Shown here: piece after piece, positions 40,137-48,241 of the stretch
How positions within the stretch are numbered: the stretch's first letter is position 1
Layout of the letters: each line of letters starts with the position of its first letter
Source of the DNA: Chthoniobacter flavus
Lineage (GTDB): Bacteria; Verrucomicrobiota; Verrucomicrobiia; Chthoniobacterales; Chthoniobacteraceae
NCBI GenBank assembly: GCA_945861435.1
Contig: CAMAUX010000009.1
Span: 1 to 64,000, forward strand
Direction of reading: 5' to 3'
DNA length: 64,000 bases
Made by a program: the position numbers and the translations under genes
The notes under the pieces: generated by a model
Database searches by the model: none
Seen by the model: only the letters and a program-made list of their open reading frames with translations
What the model was told of the DNA's origin: nothing

Positions 40137-40571
40137 CTACGGGATCACGTTGATCCCCTTCATCTTGAACACCTTGGCGGCCGCAAGGAGATGTCCGTCG
40201 TTGGAATAGATTTTTTTGAATCCATGCTCCACAGCACAAGCCAGATGCAGAGCATCCCCTGAACGCAGGCACACAGAGGGCGCCAGTTTGCGAAAGCAGA
40301 CCACCACATCGGCAAGCTGCTCCTGACTCACCGACAACCATGTCCAGATGCGGTTCTCCTCATCGCGATCGTACTGCTTCCAGATCAGGCGAAACTCCGA
40401 CGCGGTGATTGTGCGCTGACGAAGGTTGCGGTGAAAAGTCGAAGCCAGCTCAATCCTGCCATAAGCACTGCATGCGACCTTGCCATCCGAGGCGGCCAGC
40501 TCCCTCACCTGGGAACTTCCCCGCTCGCTCAGGTAACATTTGGCCAGATAAGAGGTGTCGAAATAGATCAT
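40137..40571 (-). CDS. PIN-domain toxin (VapC-like)
   Basis: A 144-residue predicted ribonuclease. The four acidic PIN residues are visible: aspartate in MIYFDTSYLAK, glutamate in AYGRIELAS, aspartate in LRSGDALHLACA, and aspartate in IYSNDGHLLAAA. PIN toxins cleave tRNA or rRNA and are held inactive by a cognate antitoxin. Its start overlaps the antitoxin stop by 4 bases. It is located inside the repeat island, as mobile toxin-antitoxin modules often are, and could stabilise that island. Confidence 0.88.
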   Translation of the reverse strand: MIYFDTSYLAKCYLSERGSSQVRELAASDGKVACSAYGRIELASTFHRNLRQRTITASEFRLIWKQYDRDEENRIWTWLSVSQEQLADVVVCFRKLAPSVCLRSGDALHLACAVEHGFKKIYSNDGHLLAAAKVFKMKGINVIP

Positions 40572-40810
40572 CCCCTGTCGCGATCCTCGGAAACGAAACG
40601 ACCGGAGTCCGCATCCCGATGCTTCATCTGATCAAATCCTTTCACAAAGGTGCGCTCCGAAAACCGCCTGCCCATGTCCCCTTCCGAGAATGGGATGATT
40701 TTTGCCACGGGTCGCCTCCTGTCCATCACGACAATCCCCTCTTCACGACTGGCTTTCCGAACCCAATCGCCCGTCTTCATGTGAAGCTCCCGTATCGTGA
40801 TCGCCTTCAT
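40568..40810 (-). CDS. Phd/YefM-type antitoxin
   Basis: An 80-residue antitoxin starting at 40810 (MKAITIRELHMKTGDWVRKA); the frame continues 6 codons upstream to 40828. The N-terminal DNA-binding fold reads ELHMKTGDWVRKASREEGIVVMDRRRPVAKIIPF, typical of Phd/YefM. The C-terminal 40 residues (GRRFSERTFVKGFDQMKHRD) would wrap the toxin. Pairing of a Phd-type antitoxin with a PIN toxin is common. The complex usually represses its own promoter, which would lie in 40811-40860. Confidence 0.85.
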   Translation of the reverse strand: MKAITIRELHMKTGDWVRKASREEGIVVMDRRRPVAKIIPFSEGDMGRRFSERTFVKGFDQMKHRDADSGRFVSEDRDRG

Positions 40811-41015
40811 GTGCTCAATGTGACACATACAAGGGACCAGTCAATCAGCGAACCCACGCCTCCCTCCGGCAAAACTCCGTTTCTTGCACCTTGGTGAGCT
40901 TGGTGTGTTGGTGTGAGATTCGGCACCTGAAGCTCGCACCAAGGCATCAAGCACCACGGCACCACGCTTGGCCGCTGAAGACCGCAAAGAAGGCGATTGG
41001 CACAGGCAAAGTCCC

Positions 41016-41136
41016 TCTCATCATCGTCCTTCTCCCACCCTGCCGGGGCGCGTCGCGTGGGGAAACGCGATCCGATGGTTCATCCGCTTTGCGGACTGCG
41101 TTCACCAAGCGACTCCCATGCCTCCGGTATGCGGAC
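41016..41136 (-). repeat. Dispersed repeat family A, copy 4
   Basis: In reverse orientation: TCTCATCATCGTCCTTCTCC, CCTGCCGGGGCGCGTCGCGT, GATCCGATGGTTCATCCGCT, then ATGCCTCCGGTATGCGGAC. It is followed by GGGCACCTGTTTCTTGCG and CGGCCGATGCCCGT, a tail that recurs after copy 5. The stretch 40811-41786 (976 bases) holds only copies 4 and 5, family B-like fragments and the promoter region of the di-haem gene; I see no gene in it. Confidence 0.75.
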
Positions 41137-41241
41137 CTTATGGGCACCTGTTTCTTGCGAGGGCTCCCGCAATAAGAAACGGCCGATGCCCGTGCCTATT
41201 GAACCCTGGGAGAATGCCGATAGGGACAGGCAAAATCTCCG

Positions 41242-41514
41242 CTTCCACTGCCCTCGTGCCTGCCCCCTTTCTGCCATCCCTGAGTCTCACAAAATCGGCA
41301 TGGATCCATGGTGTGAGGTGCAGTTGAGGGATCTCACACGGAGGCACAACGGCACCAAGGGACCAGACTCAACAAGGGACAGGCAATATTTCCTCTCATC
41401 ATCGTCCTTCTCCCACCCTGCCGGGGCGCGTCGCGTGGGGAGACGCGATCCGATGGTTCATCCGCTTTGCGGACTGCGTTCACCAAGCGACTCCCATGCC
41501 TCCGGTATGCGGAC
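41242..41514. repeat. Composite repeat including family A copy 5 (minus orientation)
   Basis: This is the partner of 39605-39893, reading CTTCCACTGCCCTCGTGCCT through GGTGTGAGGTGCAGTTGAGG and GGGACCAGACTCAACAAGGG to the family A copy at 41393-41514. It is preceded by GAATGCCGATAGGGACAGGC (from 41215), the same string that opens family B. The tail GGGCACCTGTTTCTTGCG after 41514 repeats the one after copy 4, so 41137-41210 and 41515-41590 are also duplicates. Confidence 0.78.
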
Positions 41515-41786
41515 CTTACGGGCACCTGTTTCTTGCGCGGGCTCCCGCAATCAGAAACGGCCGATGCCCGTACCTATTAAACCCTGCGCAACAGGGCGAC
41601 ACGCCGCGGCTGGGAGTTCAGCCCTTTCCAGTCGTCACTTTTATACGCAGCGCTGAACGAGTGCCATGCGAGCCGGTCTCGATGTCTCCGGGCATTTACA
41701 TTGGCTTAACAATTAACATGGGCCCTGAAATAATATCTTTACCCTTCCCTGTTTTCATCGCGGCAGAAACAGGAATACCAACCCCA

Positions 41787-43172
41787 ATGAAACCTCATCA
41801 CCTGATCGCCACCGCGGTTTCCCTCGCAATCCCCCTCGCGGGGTTTGCCCAAACCCCAGCCCGCCCCGCCGGCTCGATGCCCCCGGCTCCGCCCTCCACT
41901 TCCCCCGGAATCCGCCCCCCCGCCGCTCCTCCCGCGACCCCCGGCGCACAACCCCCACGTCCGCCGGTCGGTGCCCCCCCCGCACCTCCCGTGGCACCGC
42001 CCACTGCGGTTCCTCCCGGCAAGAACCCACCCCCCACCACAGGTCAGCCGCCCGCCGGCCGCCCTCCGGAACCTCCCACCCGCAATGGCCAGGGATTTGG
42101 CGGACCGCTGCCGGGCCTCGATGCAGCGGGTCTCGCGGCATTTGACGCGGGACGCACCGTGTTTCTGGAAGTCGAAACAGTGGAAGGCGGCCTCGGGCCC
42201 ATCTTCAACGAAGCCTCCTGCATCGCCTGCCATCGCGGGCCCGCTCCCGGTGGAGCCAGCCCCCGTTCGGTGACCCGCTTCGGCCGGGTGACCAACGGCG
42301 TGTTCGACCCGCTTGCGGAGAAAGGCGGACCGCTCCTGCAGGATCACTCAATCAACCCCGCGATCCGCGAAACGGTACCGGTGGGAGCCAACCTTGTGAT
42401 CCGCCGCCAGACGCAGCCGCTCTTCGGCCTCGGCCTTGTGGAAGCCATCGCCGACGAGACCATCCTCGCCCTCGCCGCCCGCACCTCGGTGGACGGAGTG
42501 AAAGGCCGTGCGGCGATCGTCACCGATCCCGCCAGTGCGACACAGCGGGTGGGGCGTTTCGGCTGGAAGTCCCAGCACGCCACGCTCGCGGGCTTCTCAG
42601 CCGACGCTTACACGAACGAGATGGGCGTCACCAACCGGCTCTTCCCCAACGAAAACGCGCCCAACGGGAACACCGCGCTCTTGAAGCAGGCGGACAGAGT
42701 TCTCGACCCGGAGGACACCGCCGCCCGGGCTGATTTCGAACTCGCCGCTGACTTCATGCGCCTTCTTGCAGCGCCGCCGCAAATCCCCCTCACCGCGAAT
42801 GCCACGGCCGGCAAAGCCCTCTTTGAAAAGGCCGGCTGCGCCGTGTGCCACGTGCCCTCCCTGACGACAGCCGTCAACGGGATCAATGCCCTCTCGGAAA
42901 AAGCCGTGCCCCTCTACTCCGACCTGCTCCTGCACGACATGGGCCGGCTCGGTGACGGCATGCCCCAGGGCGCAGCCACCGGTCGCGAGATGCGCACCGC
43001 ACCCCTCTGGGGCCTGCGCGCCAGCGCCCCCTACCTGCACGATGGCCGCGCCGACACCGTCGAAGCCGCGATCCGCGCTCATGAAGGCGAAGCGGTGGTC
43101 TCCCGCGATCGCTTCCTCAAGCTGAGCCCCACGGAACGCGCCGCACTCCTCGAGTTCCTCGGCAGCATCTAG
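41787..43172 (+). CDS. Di-haem cytochrome c oxidoreductase (DUF1111-like)
   Basis: A 461-residue exported protein. The start at 41787 precedes a signal peptide (HHLIATAVSLAIPLAGFAQ). Residues 25-105 are an extreme proline/alanine linker. The enzyme part has two c-type haem motifs, CIACH (about residue 148) and CAVCH (about 353), and ends with the usual TAPLWGLRASAPYLHDGRAD followed by EAIRAHEGEA. This is the DUF1111 di-haem peroxidase-like or thiol oxidoreductase family in the periplasm. The proline-rich spacer is unusual and may span a surface layer. A terminator follows. Confidence 0.85.
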   Translation: MKPHHLIATAVSLAIPLAGFAQTPARPAGSMPPAPPSTSPGIRPPAAPPATPGAQPPRPPVGAPPAPPVAPPTAVPPGKNPPPTTGQPPAGRPPEPPTRNGQGFGGPLPGLDAAGLAAFDAGRTVFLEVETVEGGLGPIFNEASCIACHRGPAPGGASPRSVTRFGRVTNGVFDPLAEKGGPLLQDHSINPAIRETVPVGANLVIRRQTQPLFGLGLVEAIADETILALAARTSVDGVKGRAAIVTDPASATQRVGRFGWKSQHATLAGFSADAYTNEMGVTNRLFPNENAPNGNTALLKQADRVLDPEDTAARADFELAADFMRLLAAPPQIPLTANATAGKALFEKAGCAVCHVPSLTTAVNGINALSEKAVPLYSDLLLHDMGRLGDGMPQGAATGREMRTAPLWGLRASAPYLHDGRADTVEAAIRAHEGEAVVSRDRFLKLSPTERAALLEFLGSI

Positions 43173-43216
43173 TTTCTCAGCACAGTCCGACCCTTTGGTT
43201 CAGGAGTGGTTGTGGT

Positions 43217-43262
43217 CCGGGCCCCCGGCTGGTGAAAAACCGCCGGGGGTTCGGCTTTTTGG
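43217..43262 (+). terminator. Rho-independent terminator after the di-haem gene
   Basis: CGGGCCCCCGGC pairs with GCCGGGGGTTCG (12 bp with two G-T wobbles) around a loop TGGTGAAAAACC, followed by GCTTTTTGG. It lies about 45 bases after the stop codon. Confidence 0.82.
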
Positions 43263-43427
43263 GAGGGGCGGCACGCAGCGCGCTGGCTTGCTGAGCCAAG
43301 GTGGATGGACGCCGTCTGCCCTTGCATGGCAGACGGTTTGAATGGGTCAGCAAATGAGGGCGAGGATTGCCTTGTGTCCCTGATGGCAGACTCTGAGCAT
43401 CCGCAGCCCTCCGATGCCAGACACCTC

Positions 43428-46400
43428 ATGCATTCCTTGAAGACGCACCTCCTCATCCTCAGCTGCCTTCTGGCATCCGCGGGCGCGATTCCCGCCGCAG
43501 ACCTCGCACCGCTGATGCCGCGGATCGAGGACCAGACCCAAATGTGGTGGGCCGACGGATTTCCCAGCGTCGTCGCGGATGCCCCCTGGCGGCGTGTGGT
43601 CCAGACTGGCCGTTATGCCTTGGCTCTTCACACGGAGACCTTGCGCATTGAACACATGGGAGCGGTGACGGGTTTGGACGAGGACTGGCGCACCCTGCCT
43701 CCAGCGGATCTGGCGCTGAGCATCACCGTCGATGGCAAATCTTACCGCTGCACCAGTGGAGGAACGTGGAAGCGCTTCTCCGGACCACGGATCATCGAGT
43801 CCGGCCCTTTTCTTCAGAGGGCCGATGTGACGGACCTCGCCTTTCAGAGCGACGACGGATCGCGGCTCAATACCGAGGCTCGATTTGAAACCGCAGCGTG
43901 GCCCGACCAACTCTCCCTCGTCCTCGCTGCACGCCCGGGCAAACAGCCGATCCCAGCCGGAGACGCTTGCTTTGGAAAAGTGCACGGCGGGTTCGGCCTC
44001 GATGGAACGAACCGACTCGAGATCCCCGCCGATGAGGCGGACACGGAGGGGGACTTCACCTTGGAATTCTGGGTCTTCGCGCCGATCAACTTCAAGGCGG
44101 GCGCGCGGATGCCGTGGCTCGTGTGTAAAAACGCCCACGAACTGATGGACGGGAATTACGGAATCCTGCTCCAAGAAAACGGAGTTCCCGAAGCGCGGAT
44201 CAATCTGGGGGGAGGCCCGTCAAACGCGGTGCGTGTGCAGGGAAATCCGCGCAACGGCCTGCGCCTTGACCAATGGAACCATGTGGCGATCAGCTACGAT
44301 GGAAATGCGCTGCGACTCCATGTGAATGGTCGCTCCGCCGCAGAGGTGATCCCCGGCAAAAAACGCGTCCCGAAGCCGGGCCCGCTGGCGATTGGAGGAC
44401 GTCAGGACAATGCGGGAGACGGCTACCGATTCCGCGGCGCGGTGGATGAGGTGCGCCTTTACGACCATGCGTTGACGCCCGAGGAGTTGCAGCTCCGCTT
44501 CCACCACCCGGAAACCGCGCACCCGCAGTTGAAGCCCTTGCGCGAATGGACCTTCAGGAGCGAGGGCGCCGCAGCCGTGCGTCAGCTCCGAGACCAGTGG
44601 CATTCCGCGGCTCTCGAACTCTGCATCACAAGCCCACGCGGGCAGCGCGTGGCGCGATGGGATCTGCCACAGGAGGCTGCATGGGAGGGGGACCAGTGGC
44701 AGCAGACGGCTTTGATGCTCGATCCGAGATCCTTCGATACAGTTCCCGCCCAGTCGCCACTCGTCGTGAGCGCCTCCGAGAGGCCGACAGGCATAGCCCG
44801 GCAGGTGACGTTTGATCCATCCATTGGATGGCATCGGATCAACCTCGATGGAATCGAGCCGACACCTCCCCCGGGCGGAGCACAGCCGGGCAACGACGCA
44901 TTGGAGCGAGTGCGGCTCCAGCTCGTCAATCCTACCGACCAAGAGCAGGTCGCCCGTCTCATGTTTGAAAAAACCGCCAGGGGGATTCAGCAACGAACCG
45001 GCTTTCCGATCACGGGCATCTCCGCGGTGCTTTGCGATGCGGACGGGCGCCCCACCGGAATCCCCGTCCAGCTCAGCAAGAACTGGCACTCGGACCCGAA
45101 CGGCGGCGTTTACGATGGGCAATGGTTTCACGGCATCACGCAGGTGCGACTTCCGGCGGGAGCCGATGTGCCCCTGCTGCTCACGATCGCTTACGGGCAC
45201 TGGGGTGGCGTCGCCGCGGCATCGCACGCCCAGCTCAGCCTCATCGGATGGGGCGGCAACCAGCTCTGGCACGAGAGCGCATTGGGATCATGGGGCGAAA
45301 GCATCTGCTACGAACCCGACCAACCCAACGGCCACAGCCTCGTGACCGATGTGCGCCCCGTGATGGTCTTCCCAACAGAGAACTCCACCGAGCGCTGGGG
45401 ATGGACCAGCAACGTCGGCGGCGCGGACTTCCTTGCGTTCATCGACTCTGCCGGCCAGAGGCGGCTTCCCGCAGGAATGCGCACCACTCATCAGCGGACG
45501 GGGCCGTGTCTCACCGAAGTGACCTATGACGGCCGCATCGACCAGACCGGCGTCGAGCGTTCCGTCACCGCAAGCCTCGCGCGCCGGGACGACCTCGTGT
45601 GCGCCATCTACCGGCTTCGCATGCGGGCGACGCGCGCAGTGGAATTCTCCCGGCTGGCCCTCTTCCAATGTGCCGCGGACCAGTATGCCACCACCCGCCC
45701 CCGCAAGATGGCCGTTGGCGACGATGCCGGGTTGGGAAGGGAATGGGAGGCGCAATGGGGCGGCGACACCTATCGTGGCCGGCCGCTGCAGATGACCGGG
45801 CGTCTGCCGTGGGCTTCGCTGCATGAGAGCGATGGATTCTCCCCATCAGAACCGGCCATCGTCCGTGCCAACACCGGTTTTGTGGTAAGGGAATGGAAGG
45901 CGCAGCTCGGGGGAAAGCCCGCCCATCCTTGGTTCGCAGAGCATGGCATCGAGCTTCGCGGCGGCAGGATGGGTTCAACCATGGACATCGTGCCGCCGCC
46001 TGATGTGCACCGCCTTGAACCGGGAGACTTCGTCGAGGCCACGATCGAGCATGTGGTGGTGCCGCAGTTTGCGCGGCACTACTACGGCCCGAACCAGGCG
46101 CTCCGCACAGCCCTCGCACGCGATGAAAACACATGGCGCATGATCCACCGCGAGGCCGTGGGCAACGATCACCGGGTCGAGGTGCAGATCGGCAGGCTCC
46201 AGCGCGCATGGCCCGCAACCACCATCGCCACCGTGGACGGACGCGCCGCTCTCACCCTTGCCGGCGGGCTCGGTTATGTGCCCGTGACGTTCACCGGACT
46301 CCGCTCCCCGGAGCGAGGCACTCTCTTCGTGGACGGCCGCCCCTTGAACCAGAGCGTCCATGGCAACGACTTCTGGCAGACCGACTTTGACTGCGCATCG

Positions 46401-46478
46401 CGGACATGGAGTCGAACCTTCACCATCCCGTTGGAGGACGCGAAAGTGCACGAACTACGCATCGACCAGCAGCCCTGA
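43428..46478 (+). CDS. Large secreted LamG-domain protein
   Basis: A 1016-residue protein with start at 43428 before a signal peptide (THLLILSCLLASAGAIPAA); the longer frame adds 41 codons lacking signal character. A concanavalin/LamG-type sandwich occupies residues 180-350 (GFGLDGTNRLEIPADEADTE, LEFWVFAPINFKAG, WNHVAISYDGNALRLHVNGR, FRGAVDEVRLYDHALTPEEL). The remainder (350-1016) is beta-rich without a known catalytic signature; WDLPQEAAWEGDQW and FDCASRTWSRTFTIPLEDAK occur within it. The role is probably glycan binding or processing, as a sulfatase gene and an esterase gene follow in the same direction. Confidence 0.72.
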   Translation: MHSLKTHLLILSCLLASAGAIPAADLAPLMPRIEDQTQMWWADGFPSVVADAPWRRVVQTGRYALALHTETLRIEHMGAVTGLDEDWRTLPPADLALSITVDGKSYRCTSGGTWKRFSGPRIIESGPFLQRADVTDLAFQSDDGSRLNTEARFETAAWPDQLSLVLAARPGKQPIPAGDACFGKVHGGFGLDGTNRLEIPADEADTEGDFTLEFWVFAPINFKAGARMPWLVCKNAHELMDGNYGILLQENGVPEARINLGGGPSNAVRVQGNPRNGLRLDQWNHVAISYDGNALRLHVNGRSAAEVIPGKKRVPKPGPLAIGGRQDNAGDGYRFRGAVDEVRLYDHALTPEELQLRFHHPETAHPQLKPLREWTFRSEGAAAVRQLRDQWHSAALELCITSPRGQRVARWDLPQEAAWEGDQWQQTALMLDPRSFDTVPAQSPLVVSASERPTGIARQVTFDPSIGWHRINLDGIEPTPPPGGAQPGNDALERVRLQLVNPTDQEQVARLMFEKTARGIQQRTGFPITGISAVLCDADGRPTGIPVQLSKNWHSDPNGGVYDGQWFHGITQVRLPAGADVPLLLTIAYGHWGGVAAASHAQLSLIGWGGNQLWHESALGSWGESICYEPDQPNGHSLVTDVRPVMVFPTENSTERWGWTSNVGGADFLAFIDSAGQRRLPAGMRTTHQRTGPCLTEVTYDGRIDQTGVERSVTASLARRDDLVCAIYRLRMRATRAVEFSRLALFQCAADQYATTRPRKMAVGDDAGLGREWEAQWGGDTYRGRPLQMTGRLPWASLHESDGFSPSEPAIVRANTGFVVREWKAQLGGKPAHPWFAEHGIELRGGRMGSTMDIVPPPDVHRLEPGDFVEATIEHVVVPQFARHYYGPNQALRTALARDENTWRMIHREAVGNDHRVEVQIGRLQRAWPATTIATVDGRAALTLAGGLGYVPVTFTGLRSPERGTLFVDGRPLNQSVHGNDFWQTDFDCASRTWSRTFTIPLEDAKVHELRIDQQP

Positions 46479-46703
46479 GTTCCAGCCCACCGGACCAAGG
46501 AGGAGACGGCCGTCTTTTCAGATAAGTGTTCCGCGTCCTGCCCGACTGCGGCATGATGTCCTCCGATATCCGCCACCCCCCGCCCGCAGCACGCCTCGCT
46601 GCTCCGGATTCTCCCCATTACAAAACGGCGCTCCTGCATCGCGATGTCTGCGTCCACGGTTCTGCGTGGGCCTCGCAAATGTGGCGACCCACTTTTCACC
46701 CCC

Positions 46704-48182
46704 ATGATGAAACACATCCTCCCGCTCCTTCTCGTGTTCACGGCGTTGCTGCGGATTCCCGCAAGCGCGGAAAGCAAACAACCCAACGTCATCCTTCTGC
46801 TCACGGACGACCAGGGCTACGGGGATCTCGAACGGCACGGGCATCCGCTGTTGAAGACGCCCCACATGAACCGCCTCTTCGATGAGAGCGTGCGCTTCGA
46901 CAATTTCTATGTGAGCCCCTCGTGCTCGCCGACACGCGCAGCGCTCCTCACCGGAATGCACGAGTTCCGCAATGGCGTCACCCACACGATCCCGCCCCGC
47001 GAACACCTGCATCAGGACGCGGTGACACTCCCGCAACTCTTCAAGGAAGCAGGTTACCGGACGGCGCTCGTCGGCAAGTGGCACCTCGGCGGAACCGACA
47101 AGGGCTACGATCCCACCGACCGGGGCTTCGACCTCTGGGCCAACAACTTCCCGGGCGGCGCTTTCGATGCCACAGTGGTGCACAACGGGAAAAGAGTGAG
47201 GGAAAACGCGGGCACCTATCGCGAGGACATCTTCTTCGACGAAGCGATGCGGTTCATCGACGAGAGCAGGAACAAACCGTTTTTCTGCCACCTCGCCACC
47301 ATCTCGCCCCACACCCCGCTCGGCGCACCCGAGGAATTCATCGCGCCATTCCGCGGCAAGGTGAGCGACAAACATGCCACCTATCTCGGCATGGTCGCCA
47401 ACCTCGACTATAATGTCGGACGCCTCCTGAAATTCCTCGAAGAGCGCGGGCTCGAAAAGGACACCATCCTCATCTTCCTCAACGACAACGGCGCCACCGA
47501 GGGGCTCGACGTCTACAACGCCGGGATGCGCGGCTGCAAATGCACCATCTGGGAGGGCGGCTCCCGCGCCCTGTGCTTCTGGAGATGGCCCGGGCATTGG
47601 ACGCCGCACAAGGTCGACAACCTCGCCGCCCATCTCGACGTCCTGCCCACCCTTTGCGATCTCGCCGGGATCGGCATTCCAGAGAAAGTCCGCGCCGGCT
47701 TGGATGGATTCAGCCTGCGTCCCCTTTTGGAATCCACGATGCCGATGGCATGGCACGACGACCGGATGCTCTTCCAGCATGTGGCACGCTGGGCCAACGG
47801 CACGGCCGCCGCCCACAAACACGCTGAGTGCGCGGCGCGGCAGGGCAACTACCTCCTCGTCCGCAGCCATCCCTGCAAGGATCCCGCCTGCTTCCTGCGC
47901 AACGGCCAGTGCGCGTCGCTCAACCAAACCGCGCACGGCGCCACCGCCCATACCTACACCGAATCCAACGCGCAGTTCCACTGGGGCCTCAGCGCACCCG
48001 ACCGCTGGTCCCTTTTTGAGGTGAAGAAAGACCCCTCCTGCGAACACGACCTCGCCTCCTCACAGCCCGAGCGCGTCGCCGCAATGGCCGCAGCCTACGA
48101 CCACTGGTGGGACGCAATGTTCCCGCTCATGATCTCGCGCGGCGGGGACCGCGGAGAACCCAACGATCCCAACGGCAAGTAA
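46704..48182 (+). CDS. Arylsulfatase-type sulfatase
   Basis: A 492-residue exported sulfatase. The signal peptide (HILPLLLVFTALLRIPASA) fixes the start at 46704 or 46707. The formylglycine motif is CSPTRAALLTG (cysteine at about residue 74); metal-binding residues are in VILLLTDDQGYGDLE and FLNDNGATEG, and the WHLGGTDKGYDPTDRGFD block is typical. It needs a formylglycine-generating enzyme, not found in the window. The neighbours suggest sulfated polysaccharide as substrate. It follows the LamG gene by 225 bases and precedes the esterase by 59. Confidence 0.92.
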   Translation: MMKHILPLLLVFTALLRIPASAESKQPNVILLLTDDQGYGDLERHGHPLLKTPHMNRLFDESVRFDNFYVSPSCSPTRAALLTGMHEFRNGVTHTIPPREHLHQDAVTLPQLFKEAGYRTALVGKWHLGGTDKGYDPTDRGFDLWANNFPGGAFDATVVHNGKRVRENAGTYREDIFFDEAMRFIDESRNKPFFCHLATISPHTPLGAPEEFIAPFRGKVSDKHATYLGMVANLDYNVGRLLKFLEERGLEKDTILIFLNDNGATEGLDVYNAGMRGCKCTIWEGGSRALCFWRWPGHWTPHKVDNLAAHLDVLPTLCDLAGIGIPEKVRAGLDGFSLRPLLESTMPMAWHDDRMLFQHVARWANGTAAAHKHAECAARQGNYLLVRSHPCKDPACFLRNGQCASLNQTAHGATAHTYTESNAQFHWGLSAPDRWSLFEVKKDPSCEHDLASSQPERVAAMAAAYDHWWDAMFPLMISRGGDRGEPNDPNGK

Positions 48183-48241
48183 CGACACACCCACAAATTT
48201 GCCGCATCGCCCCCCGCACTGCCGCCGACCCATAGAATCTG

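Noticed and set aside
39413-41600. Several open frames of 70-220 codons within the repeats
   Set aside because: They recur only because the DNA recurs, switch frame between copies and have no protein features.
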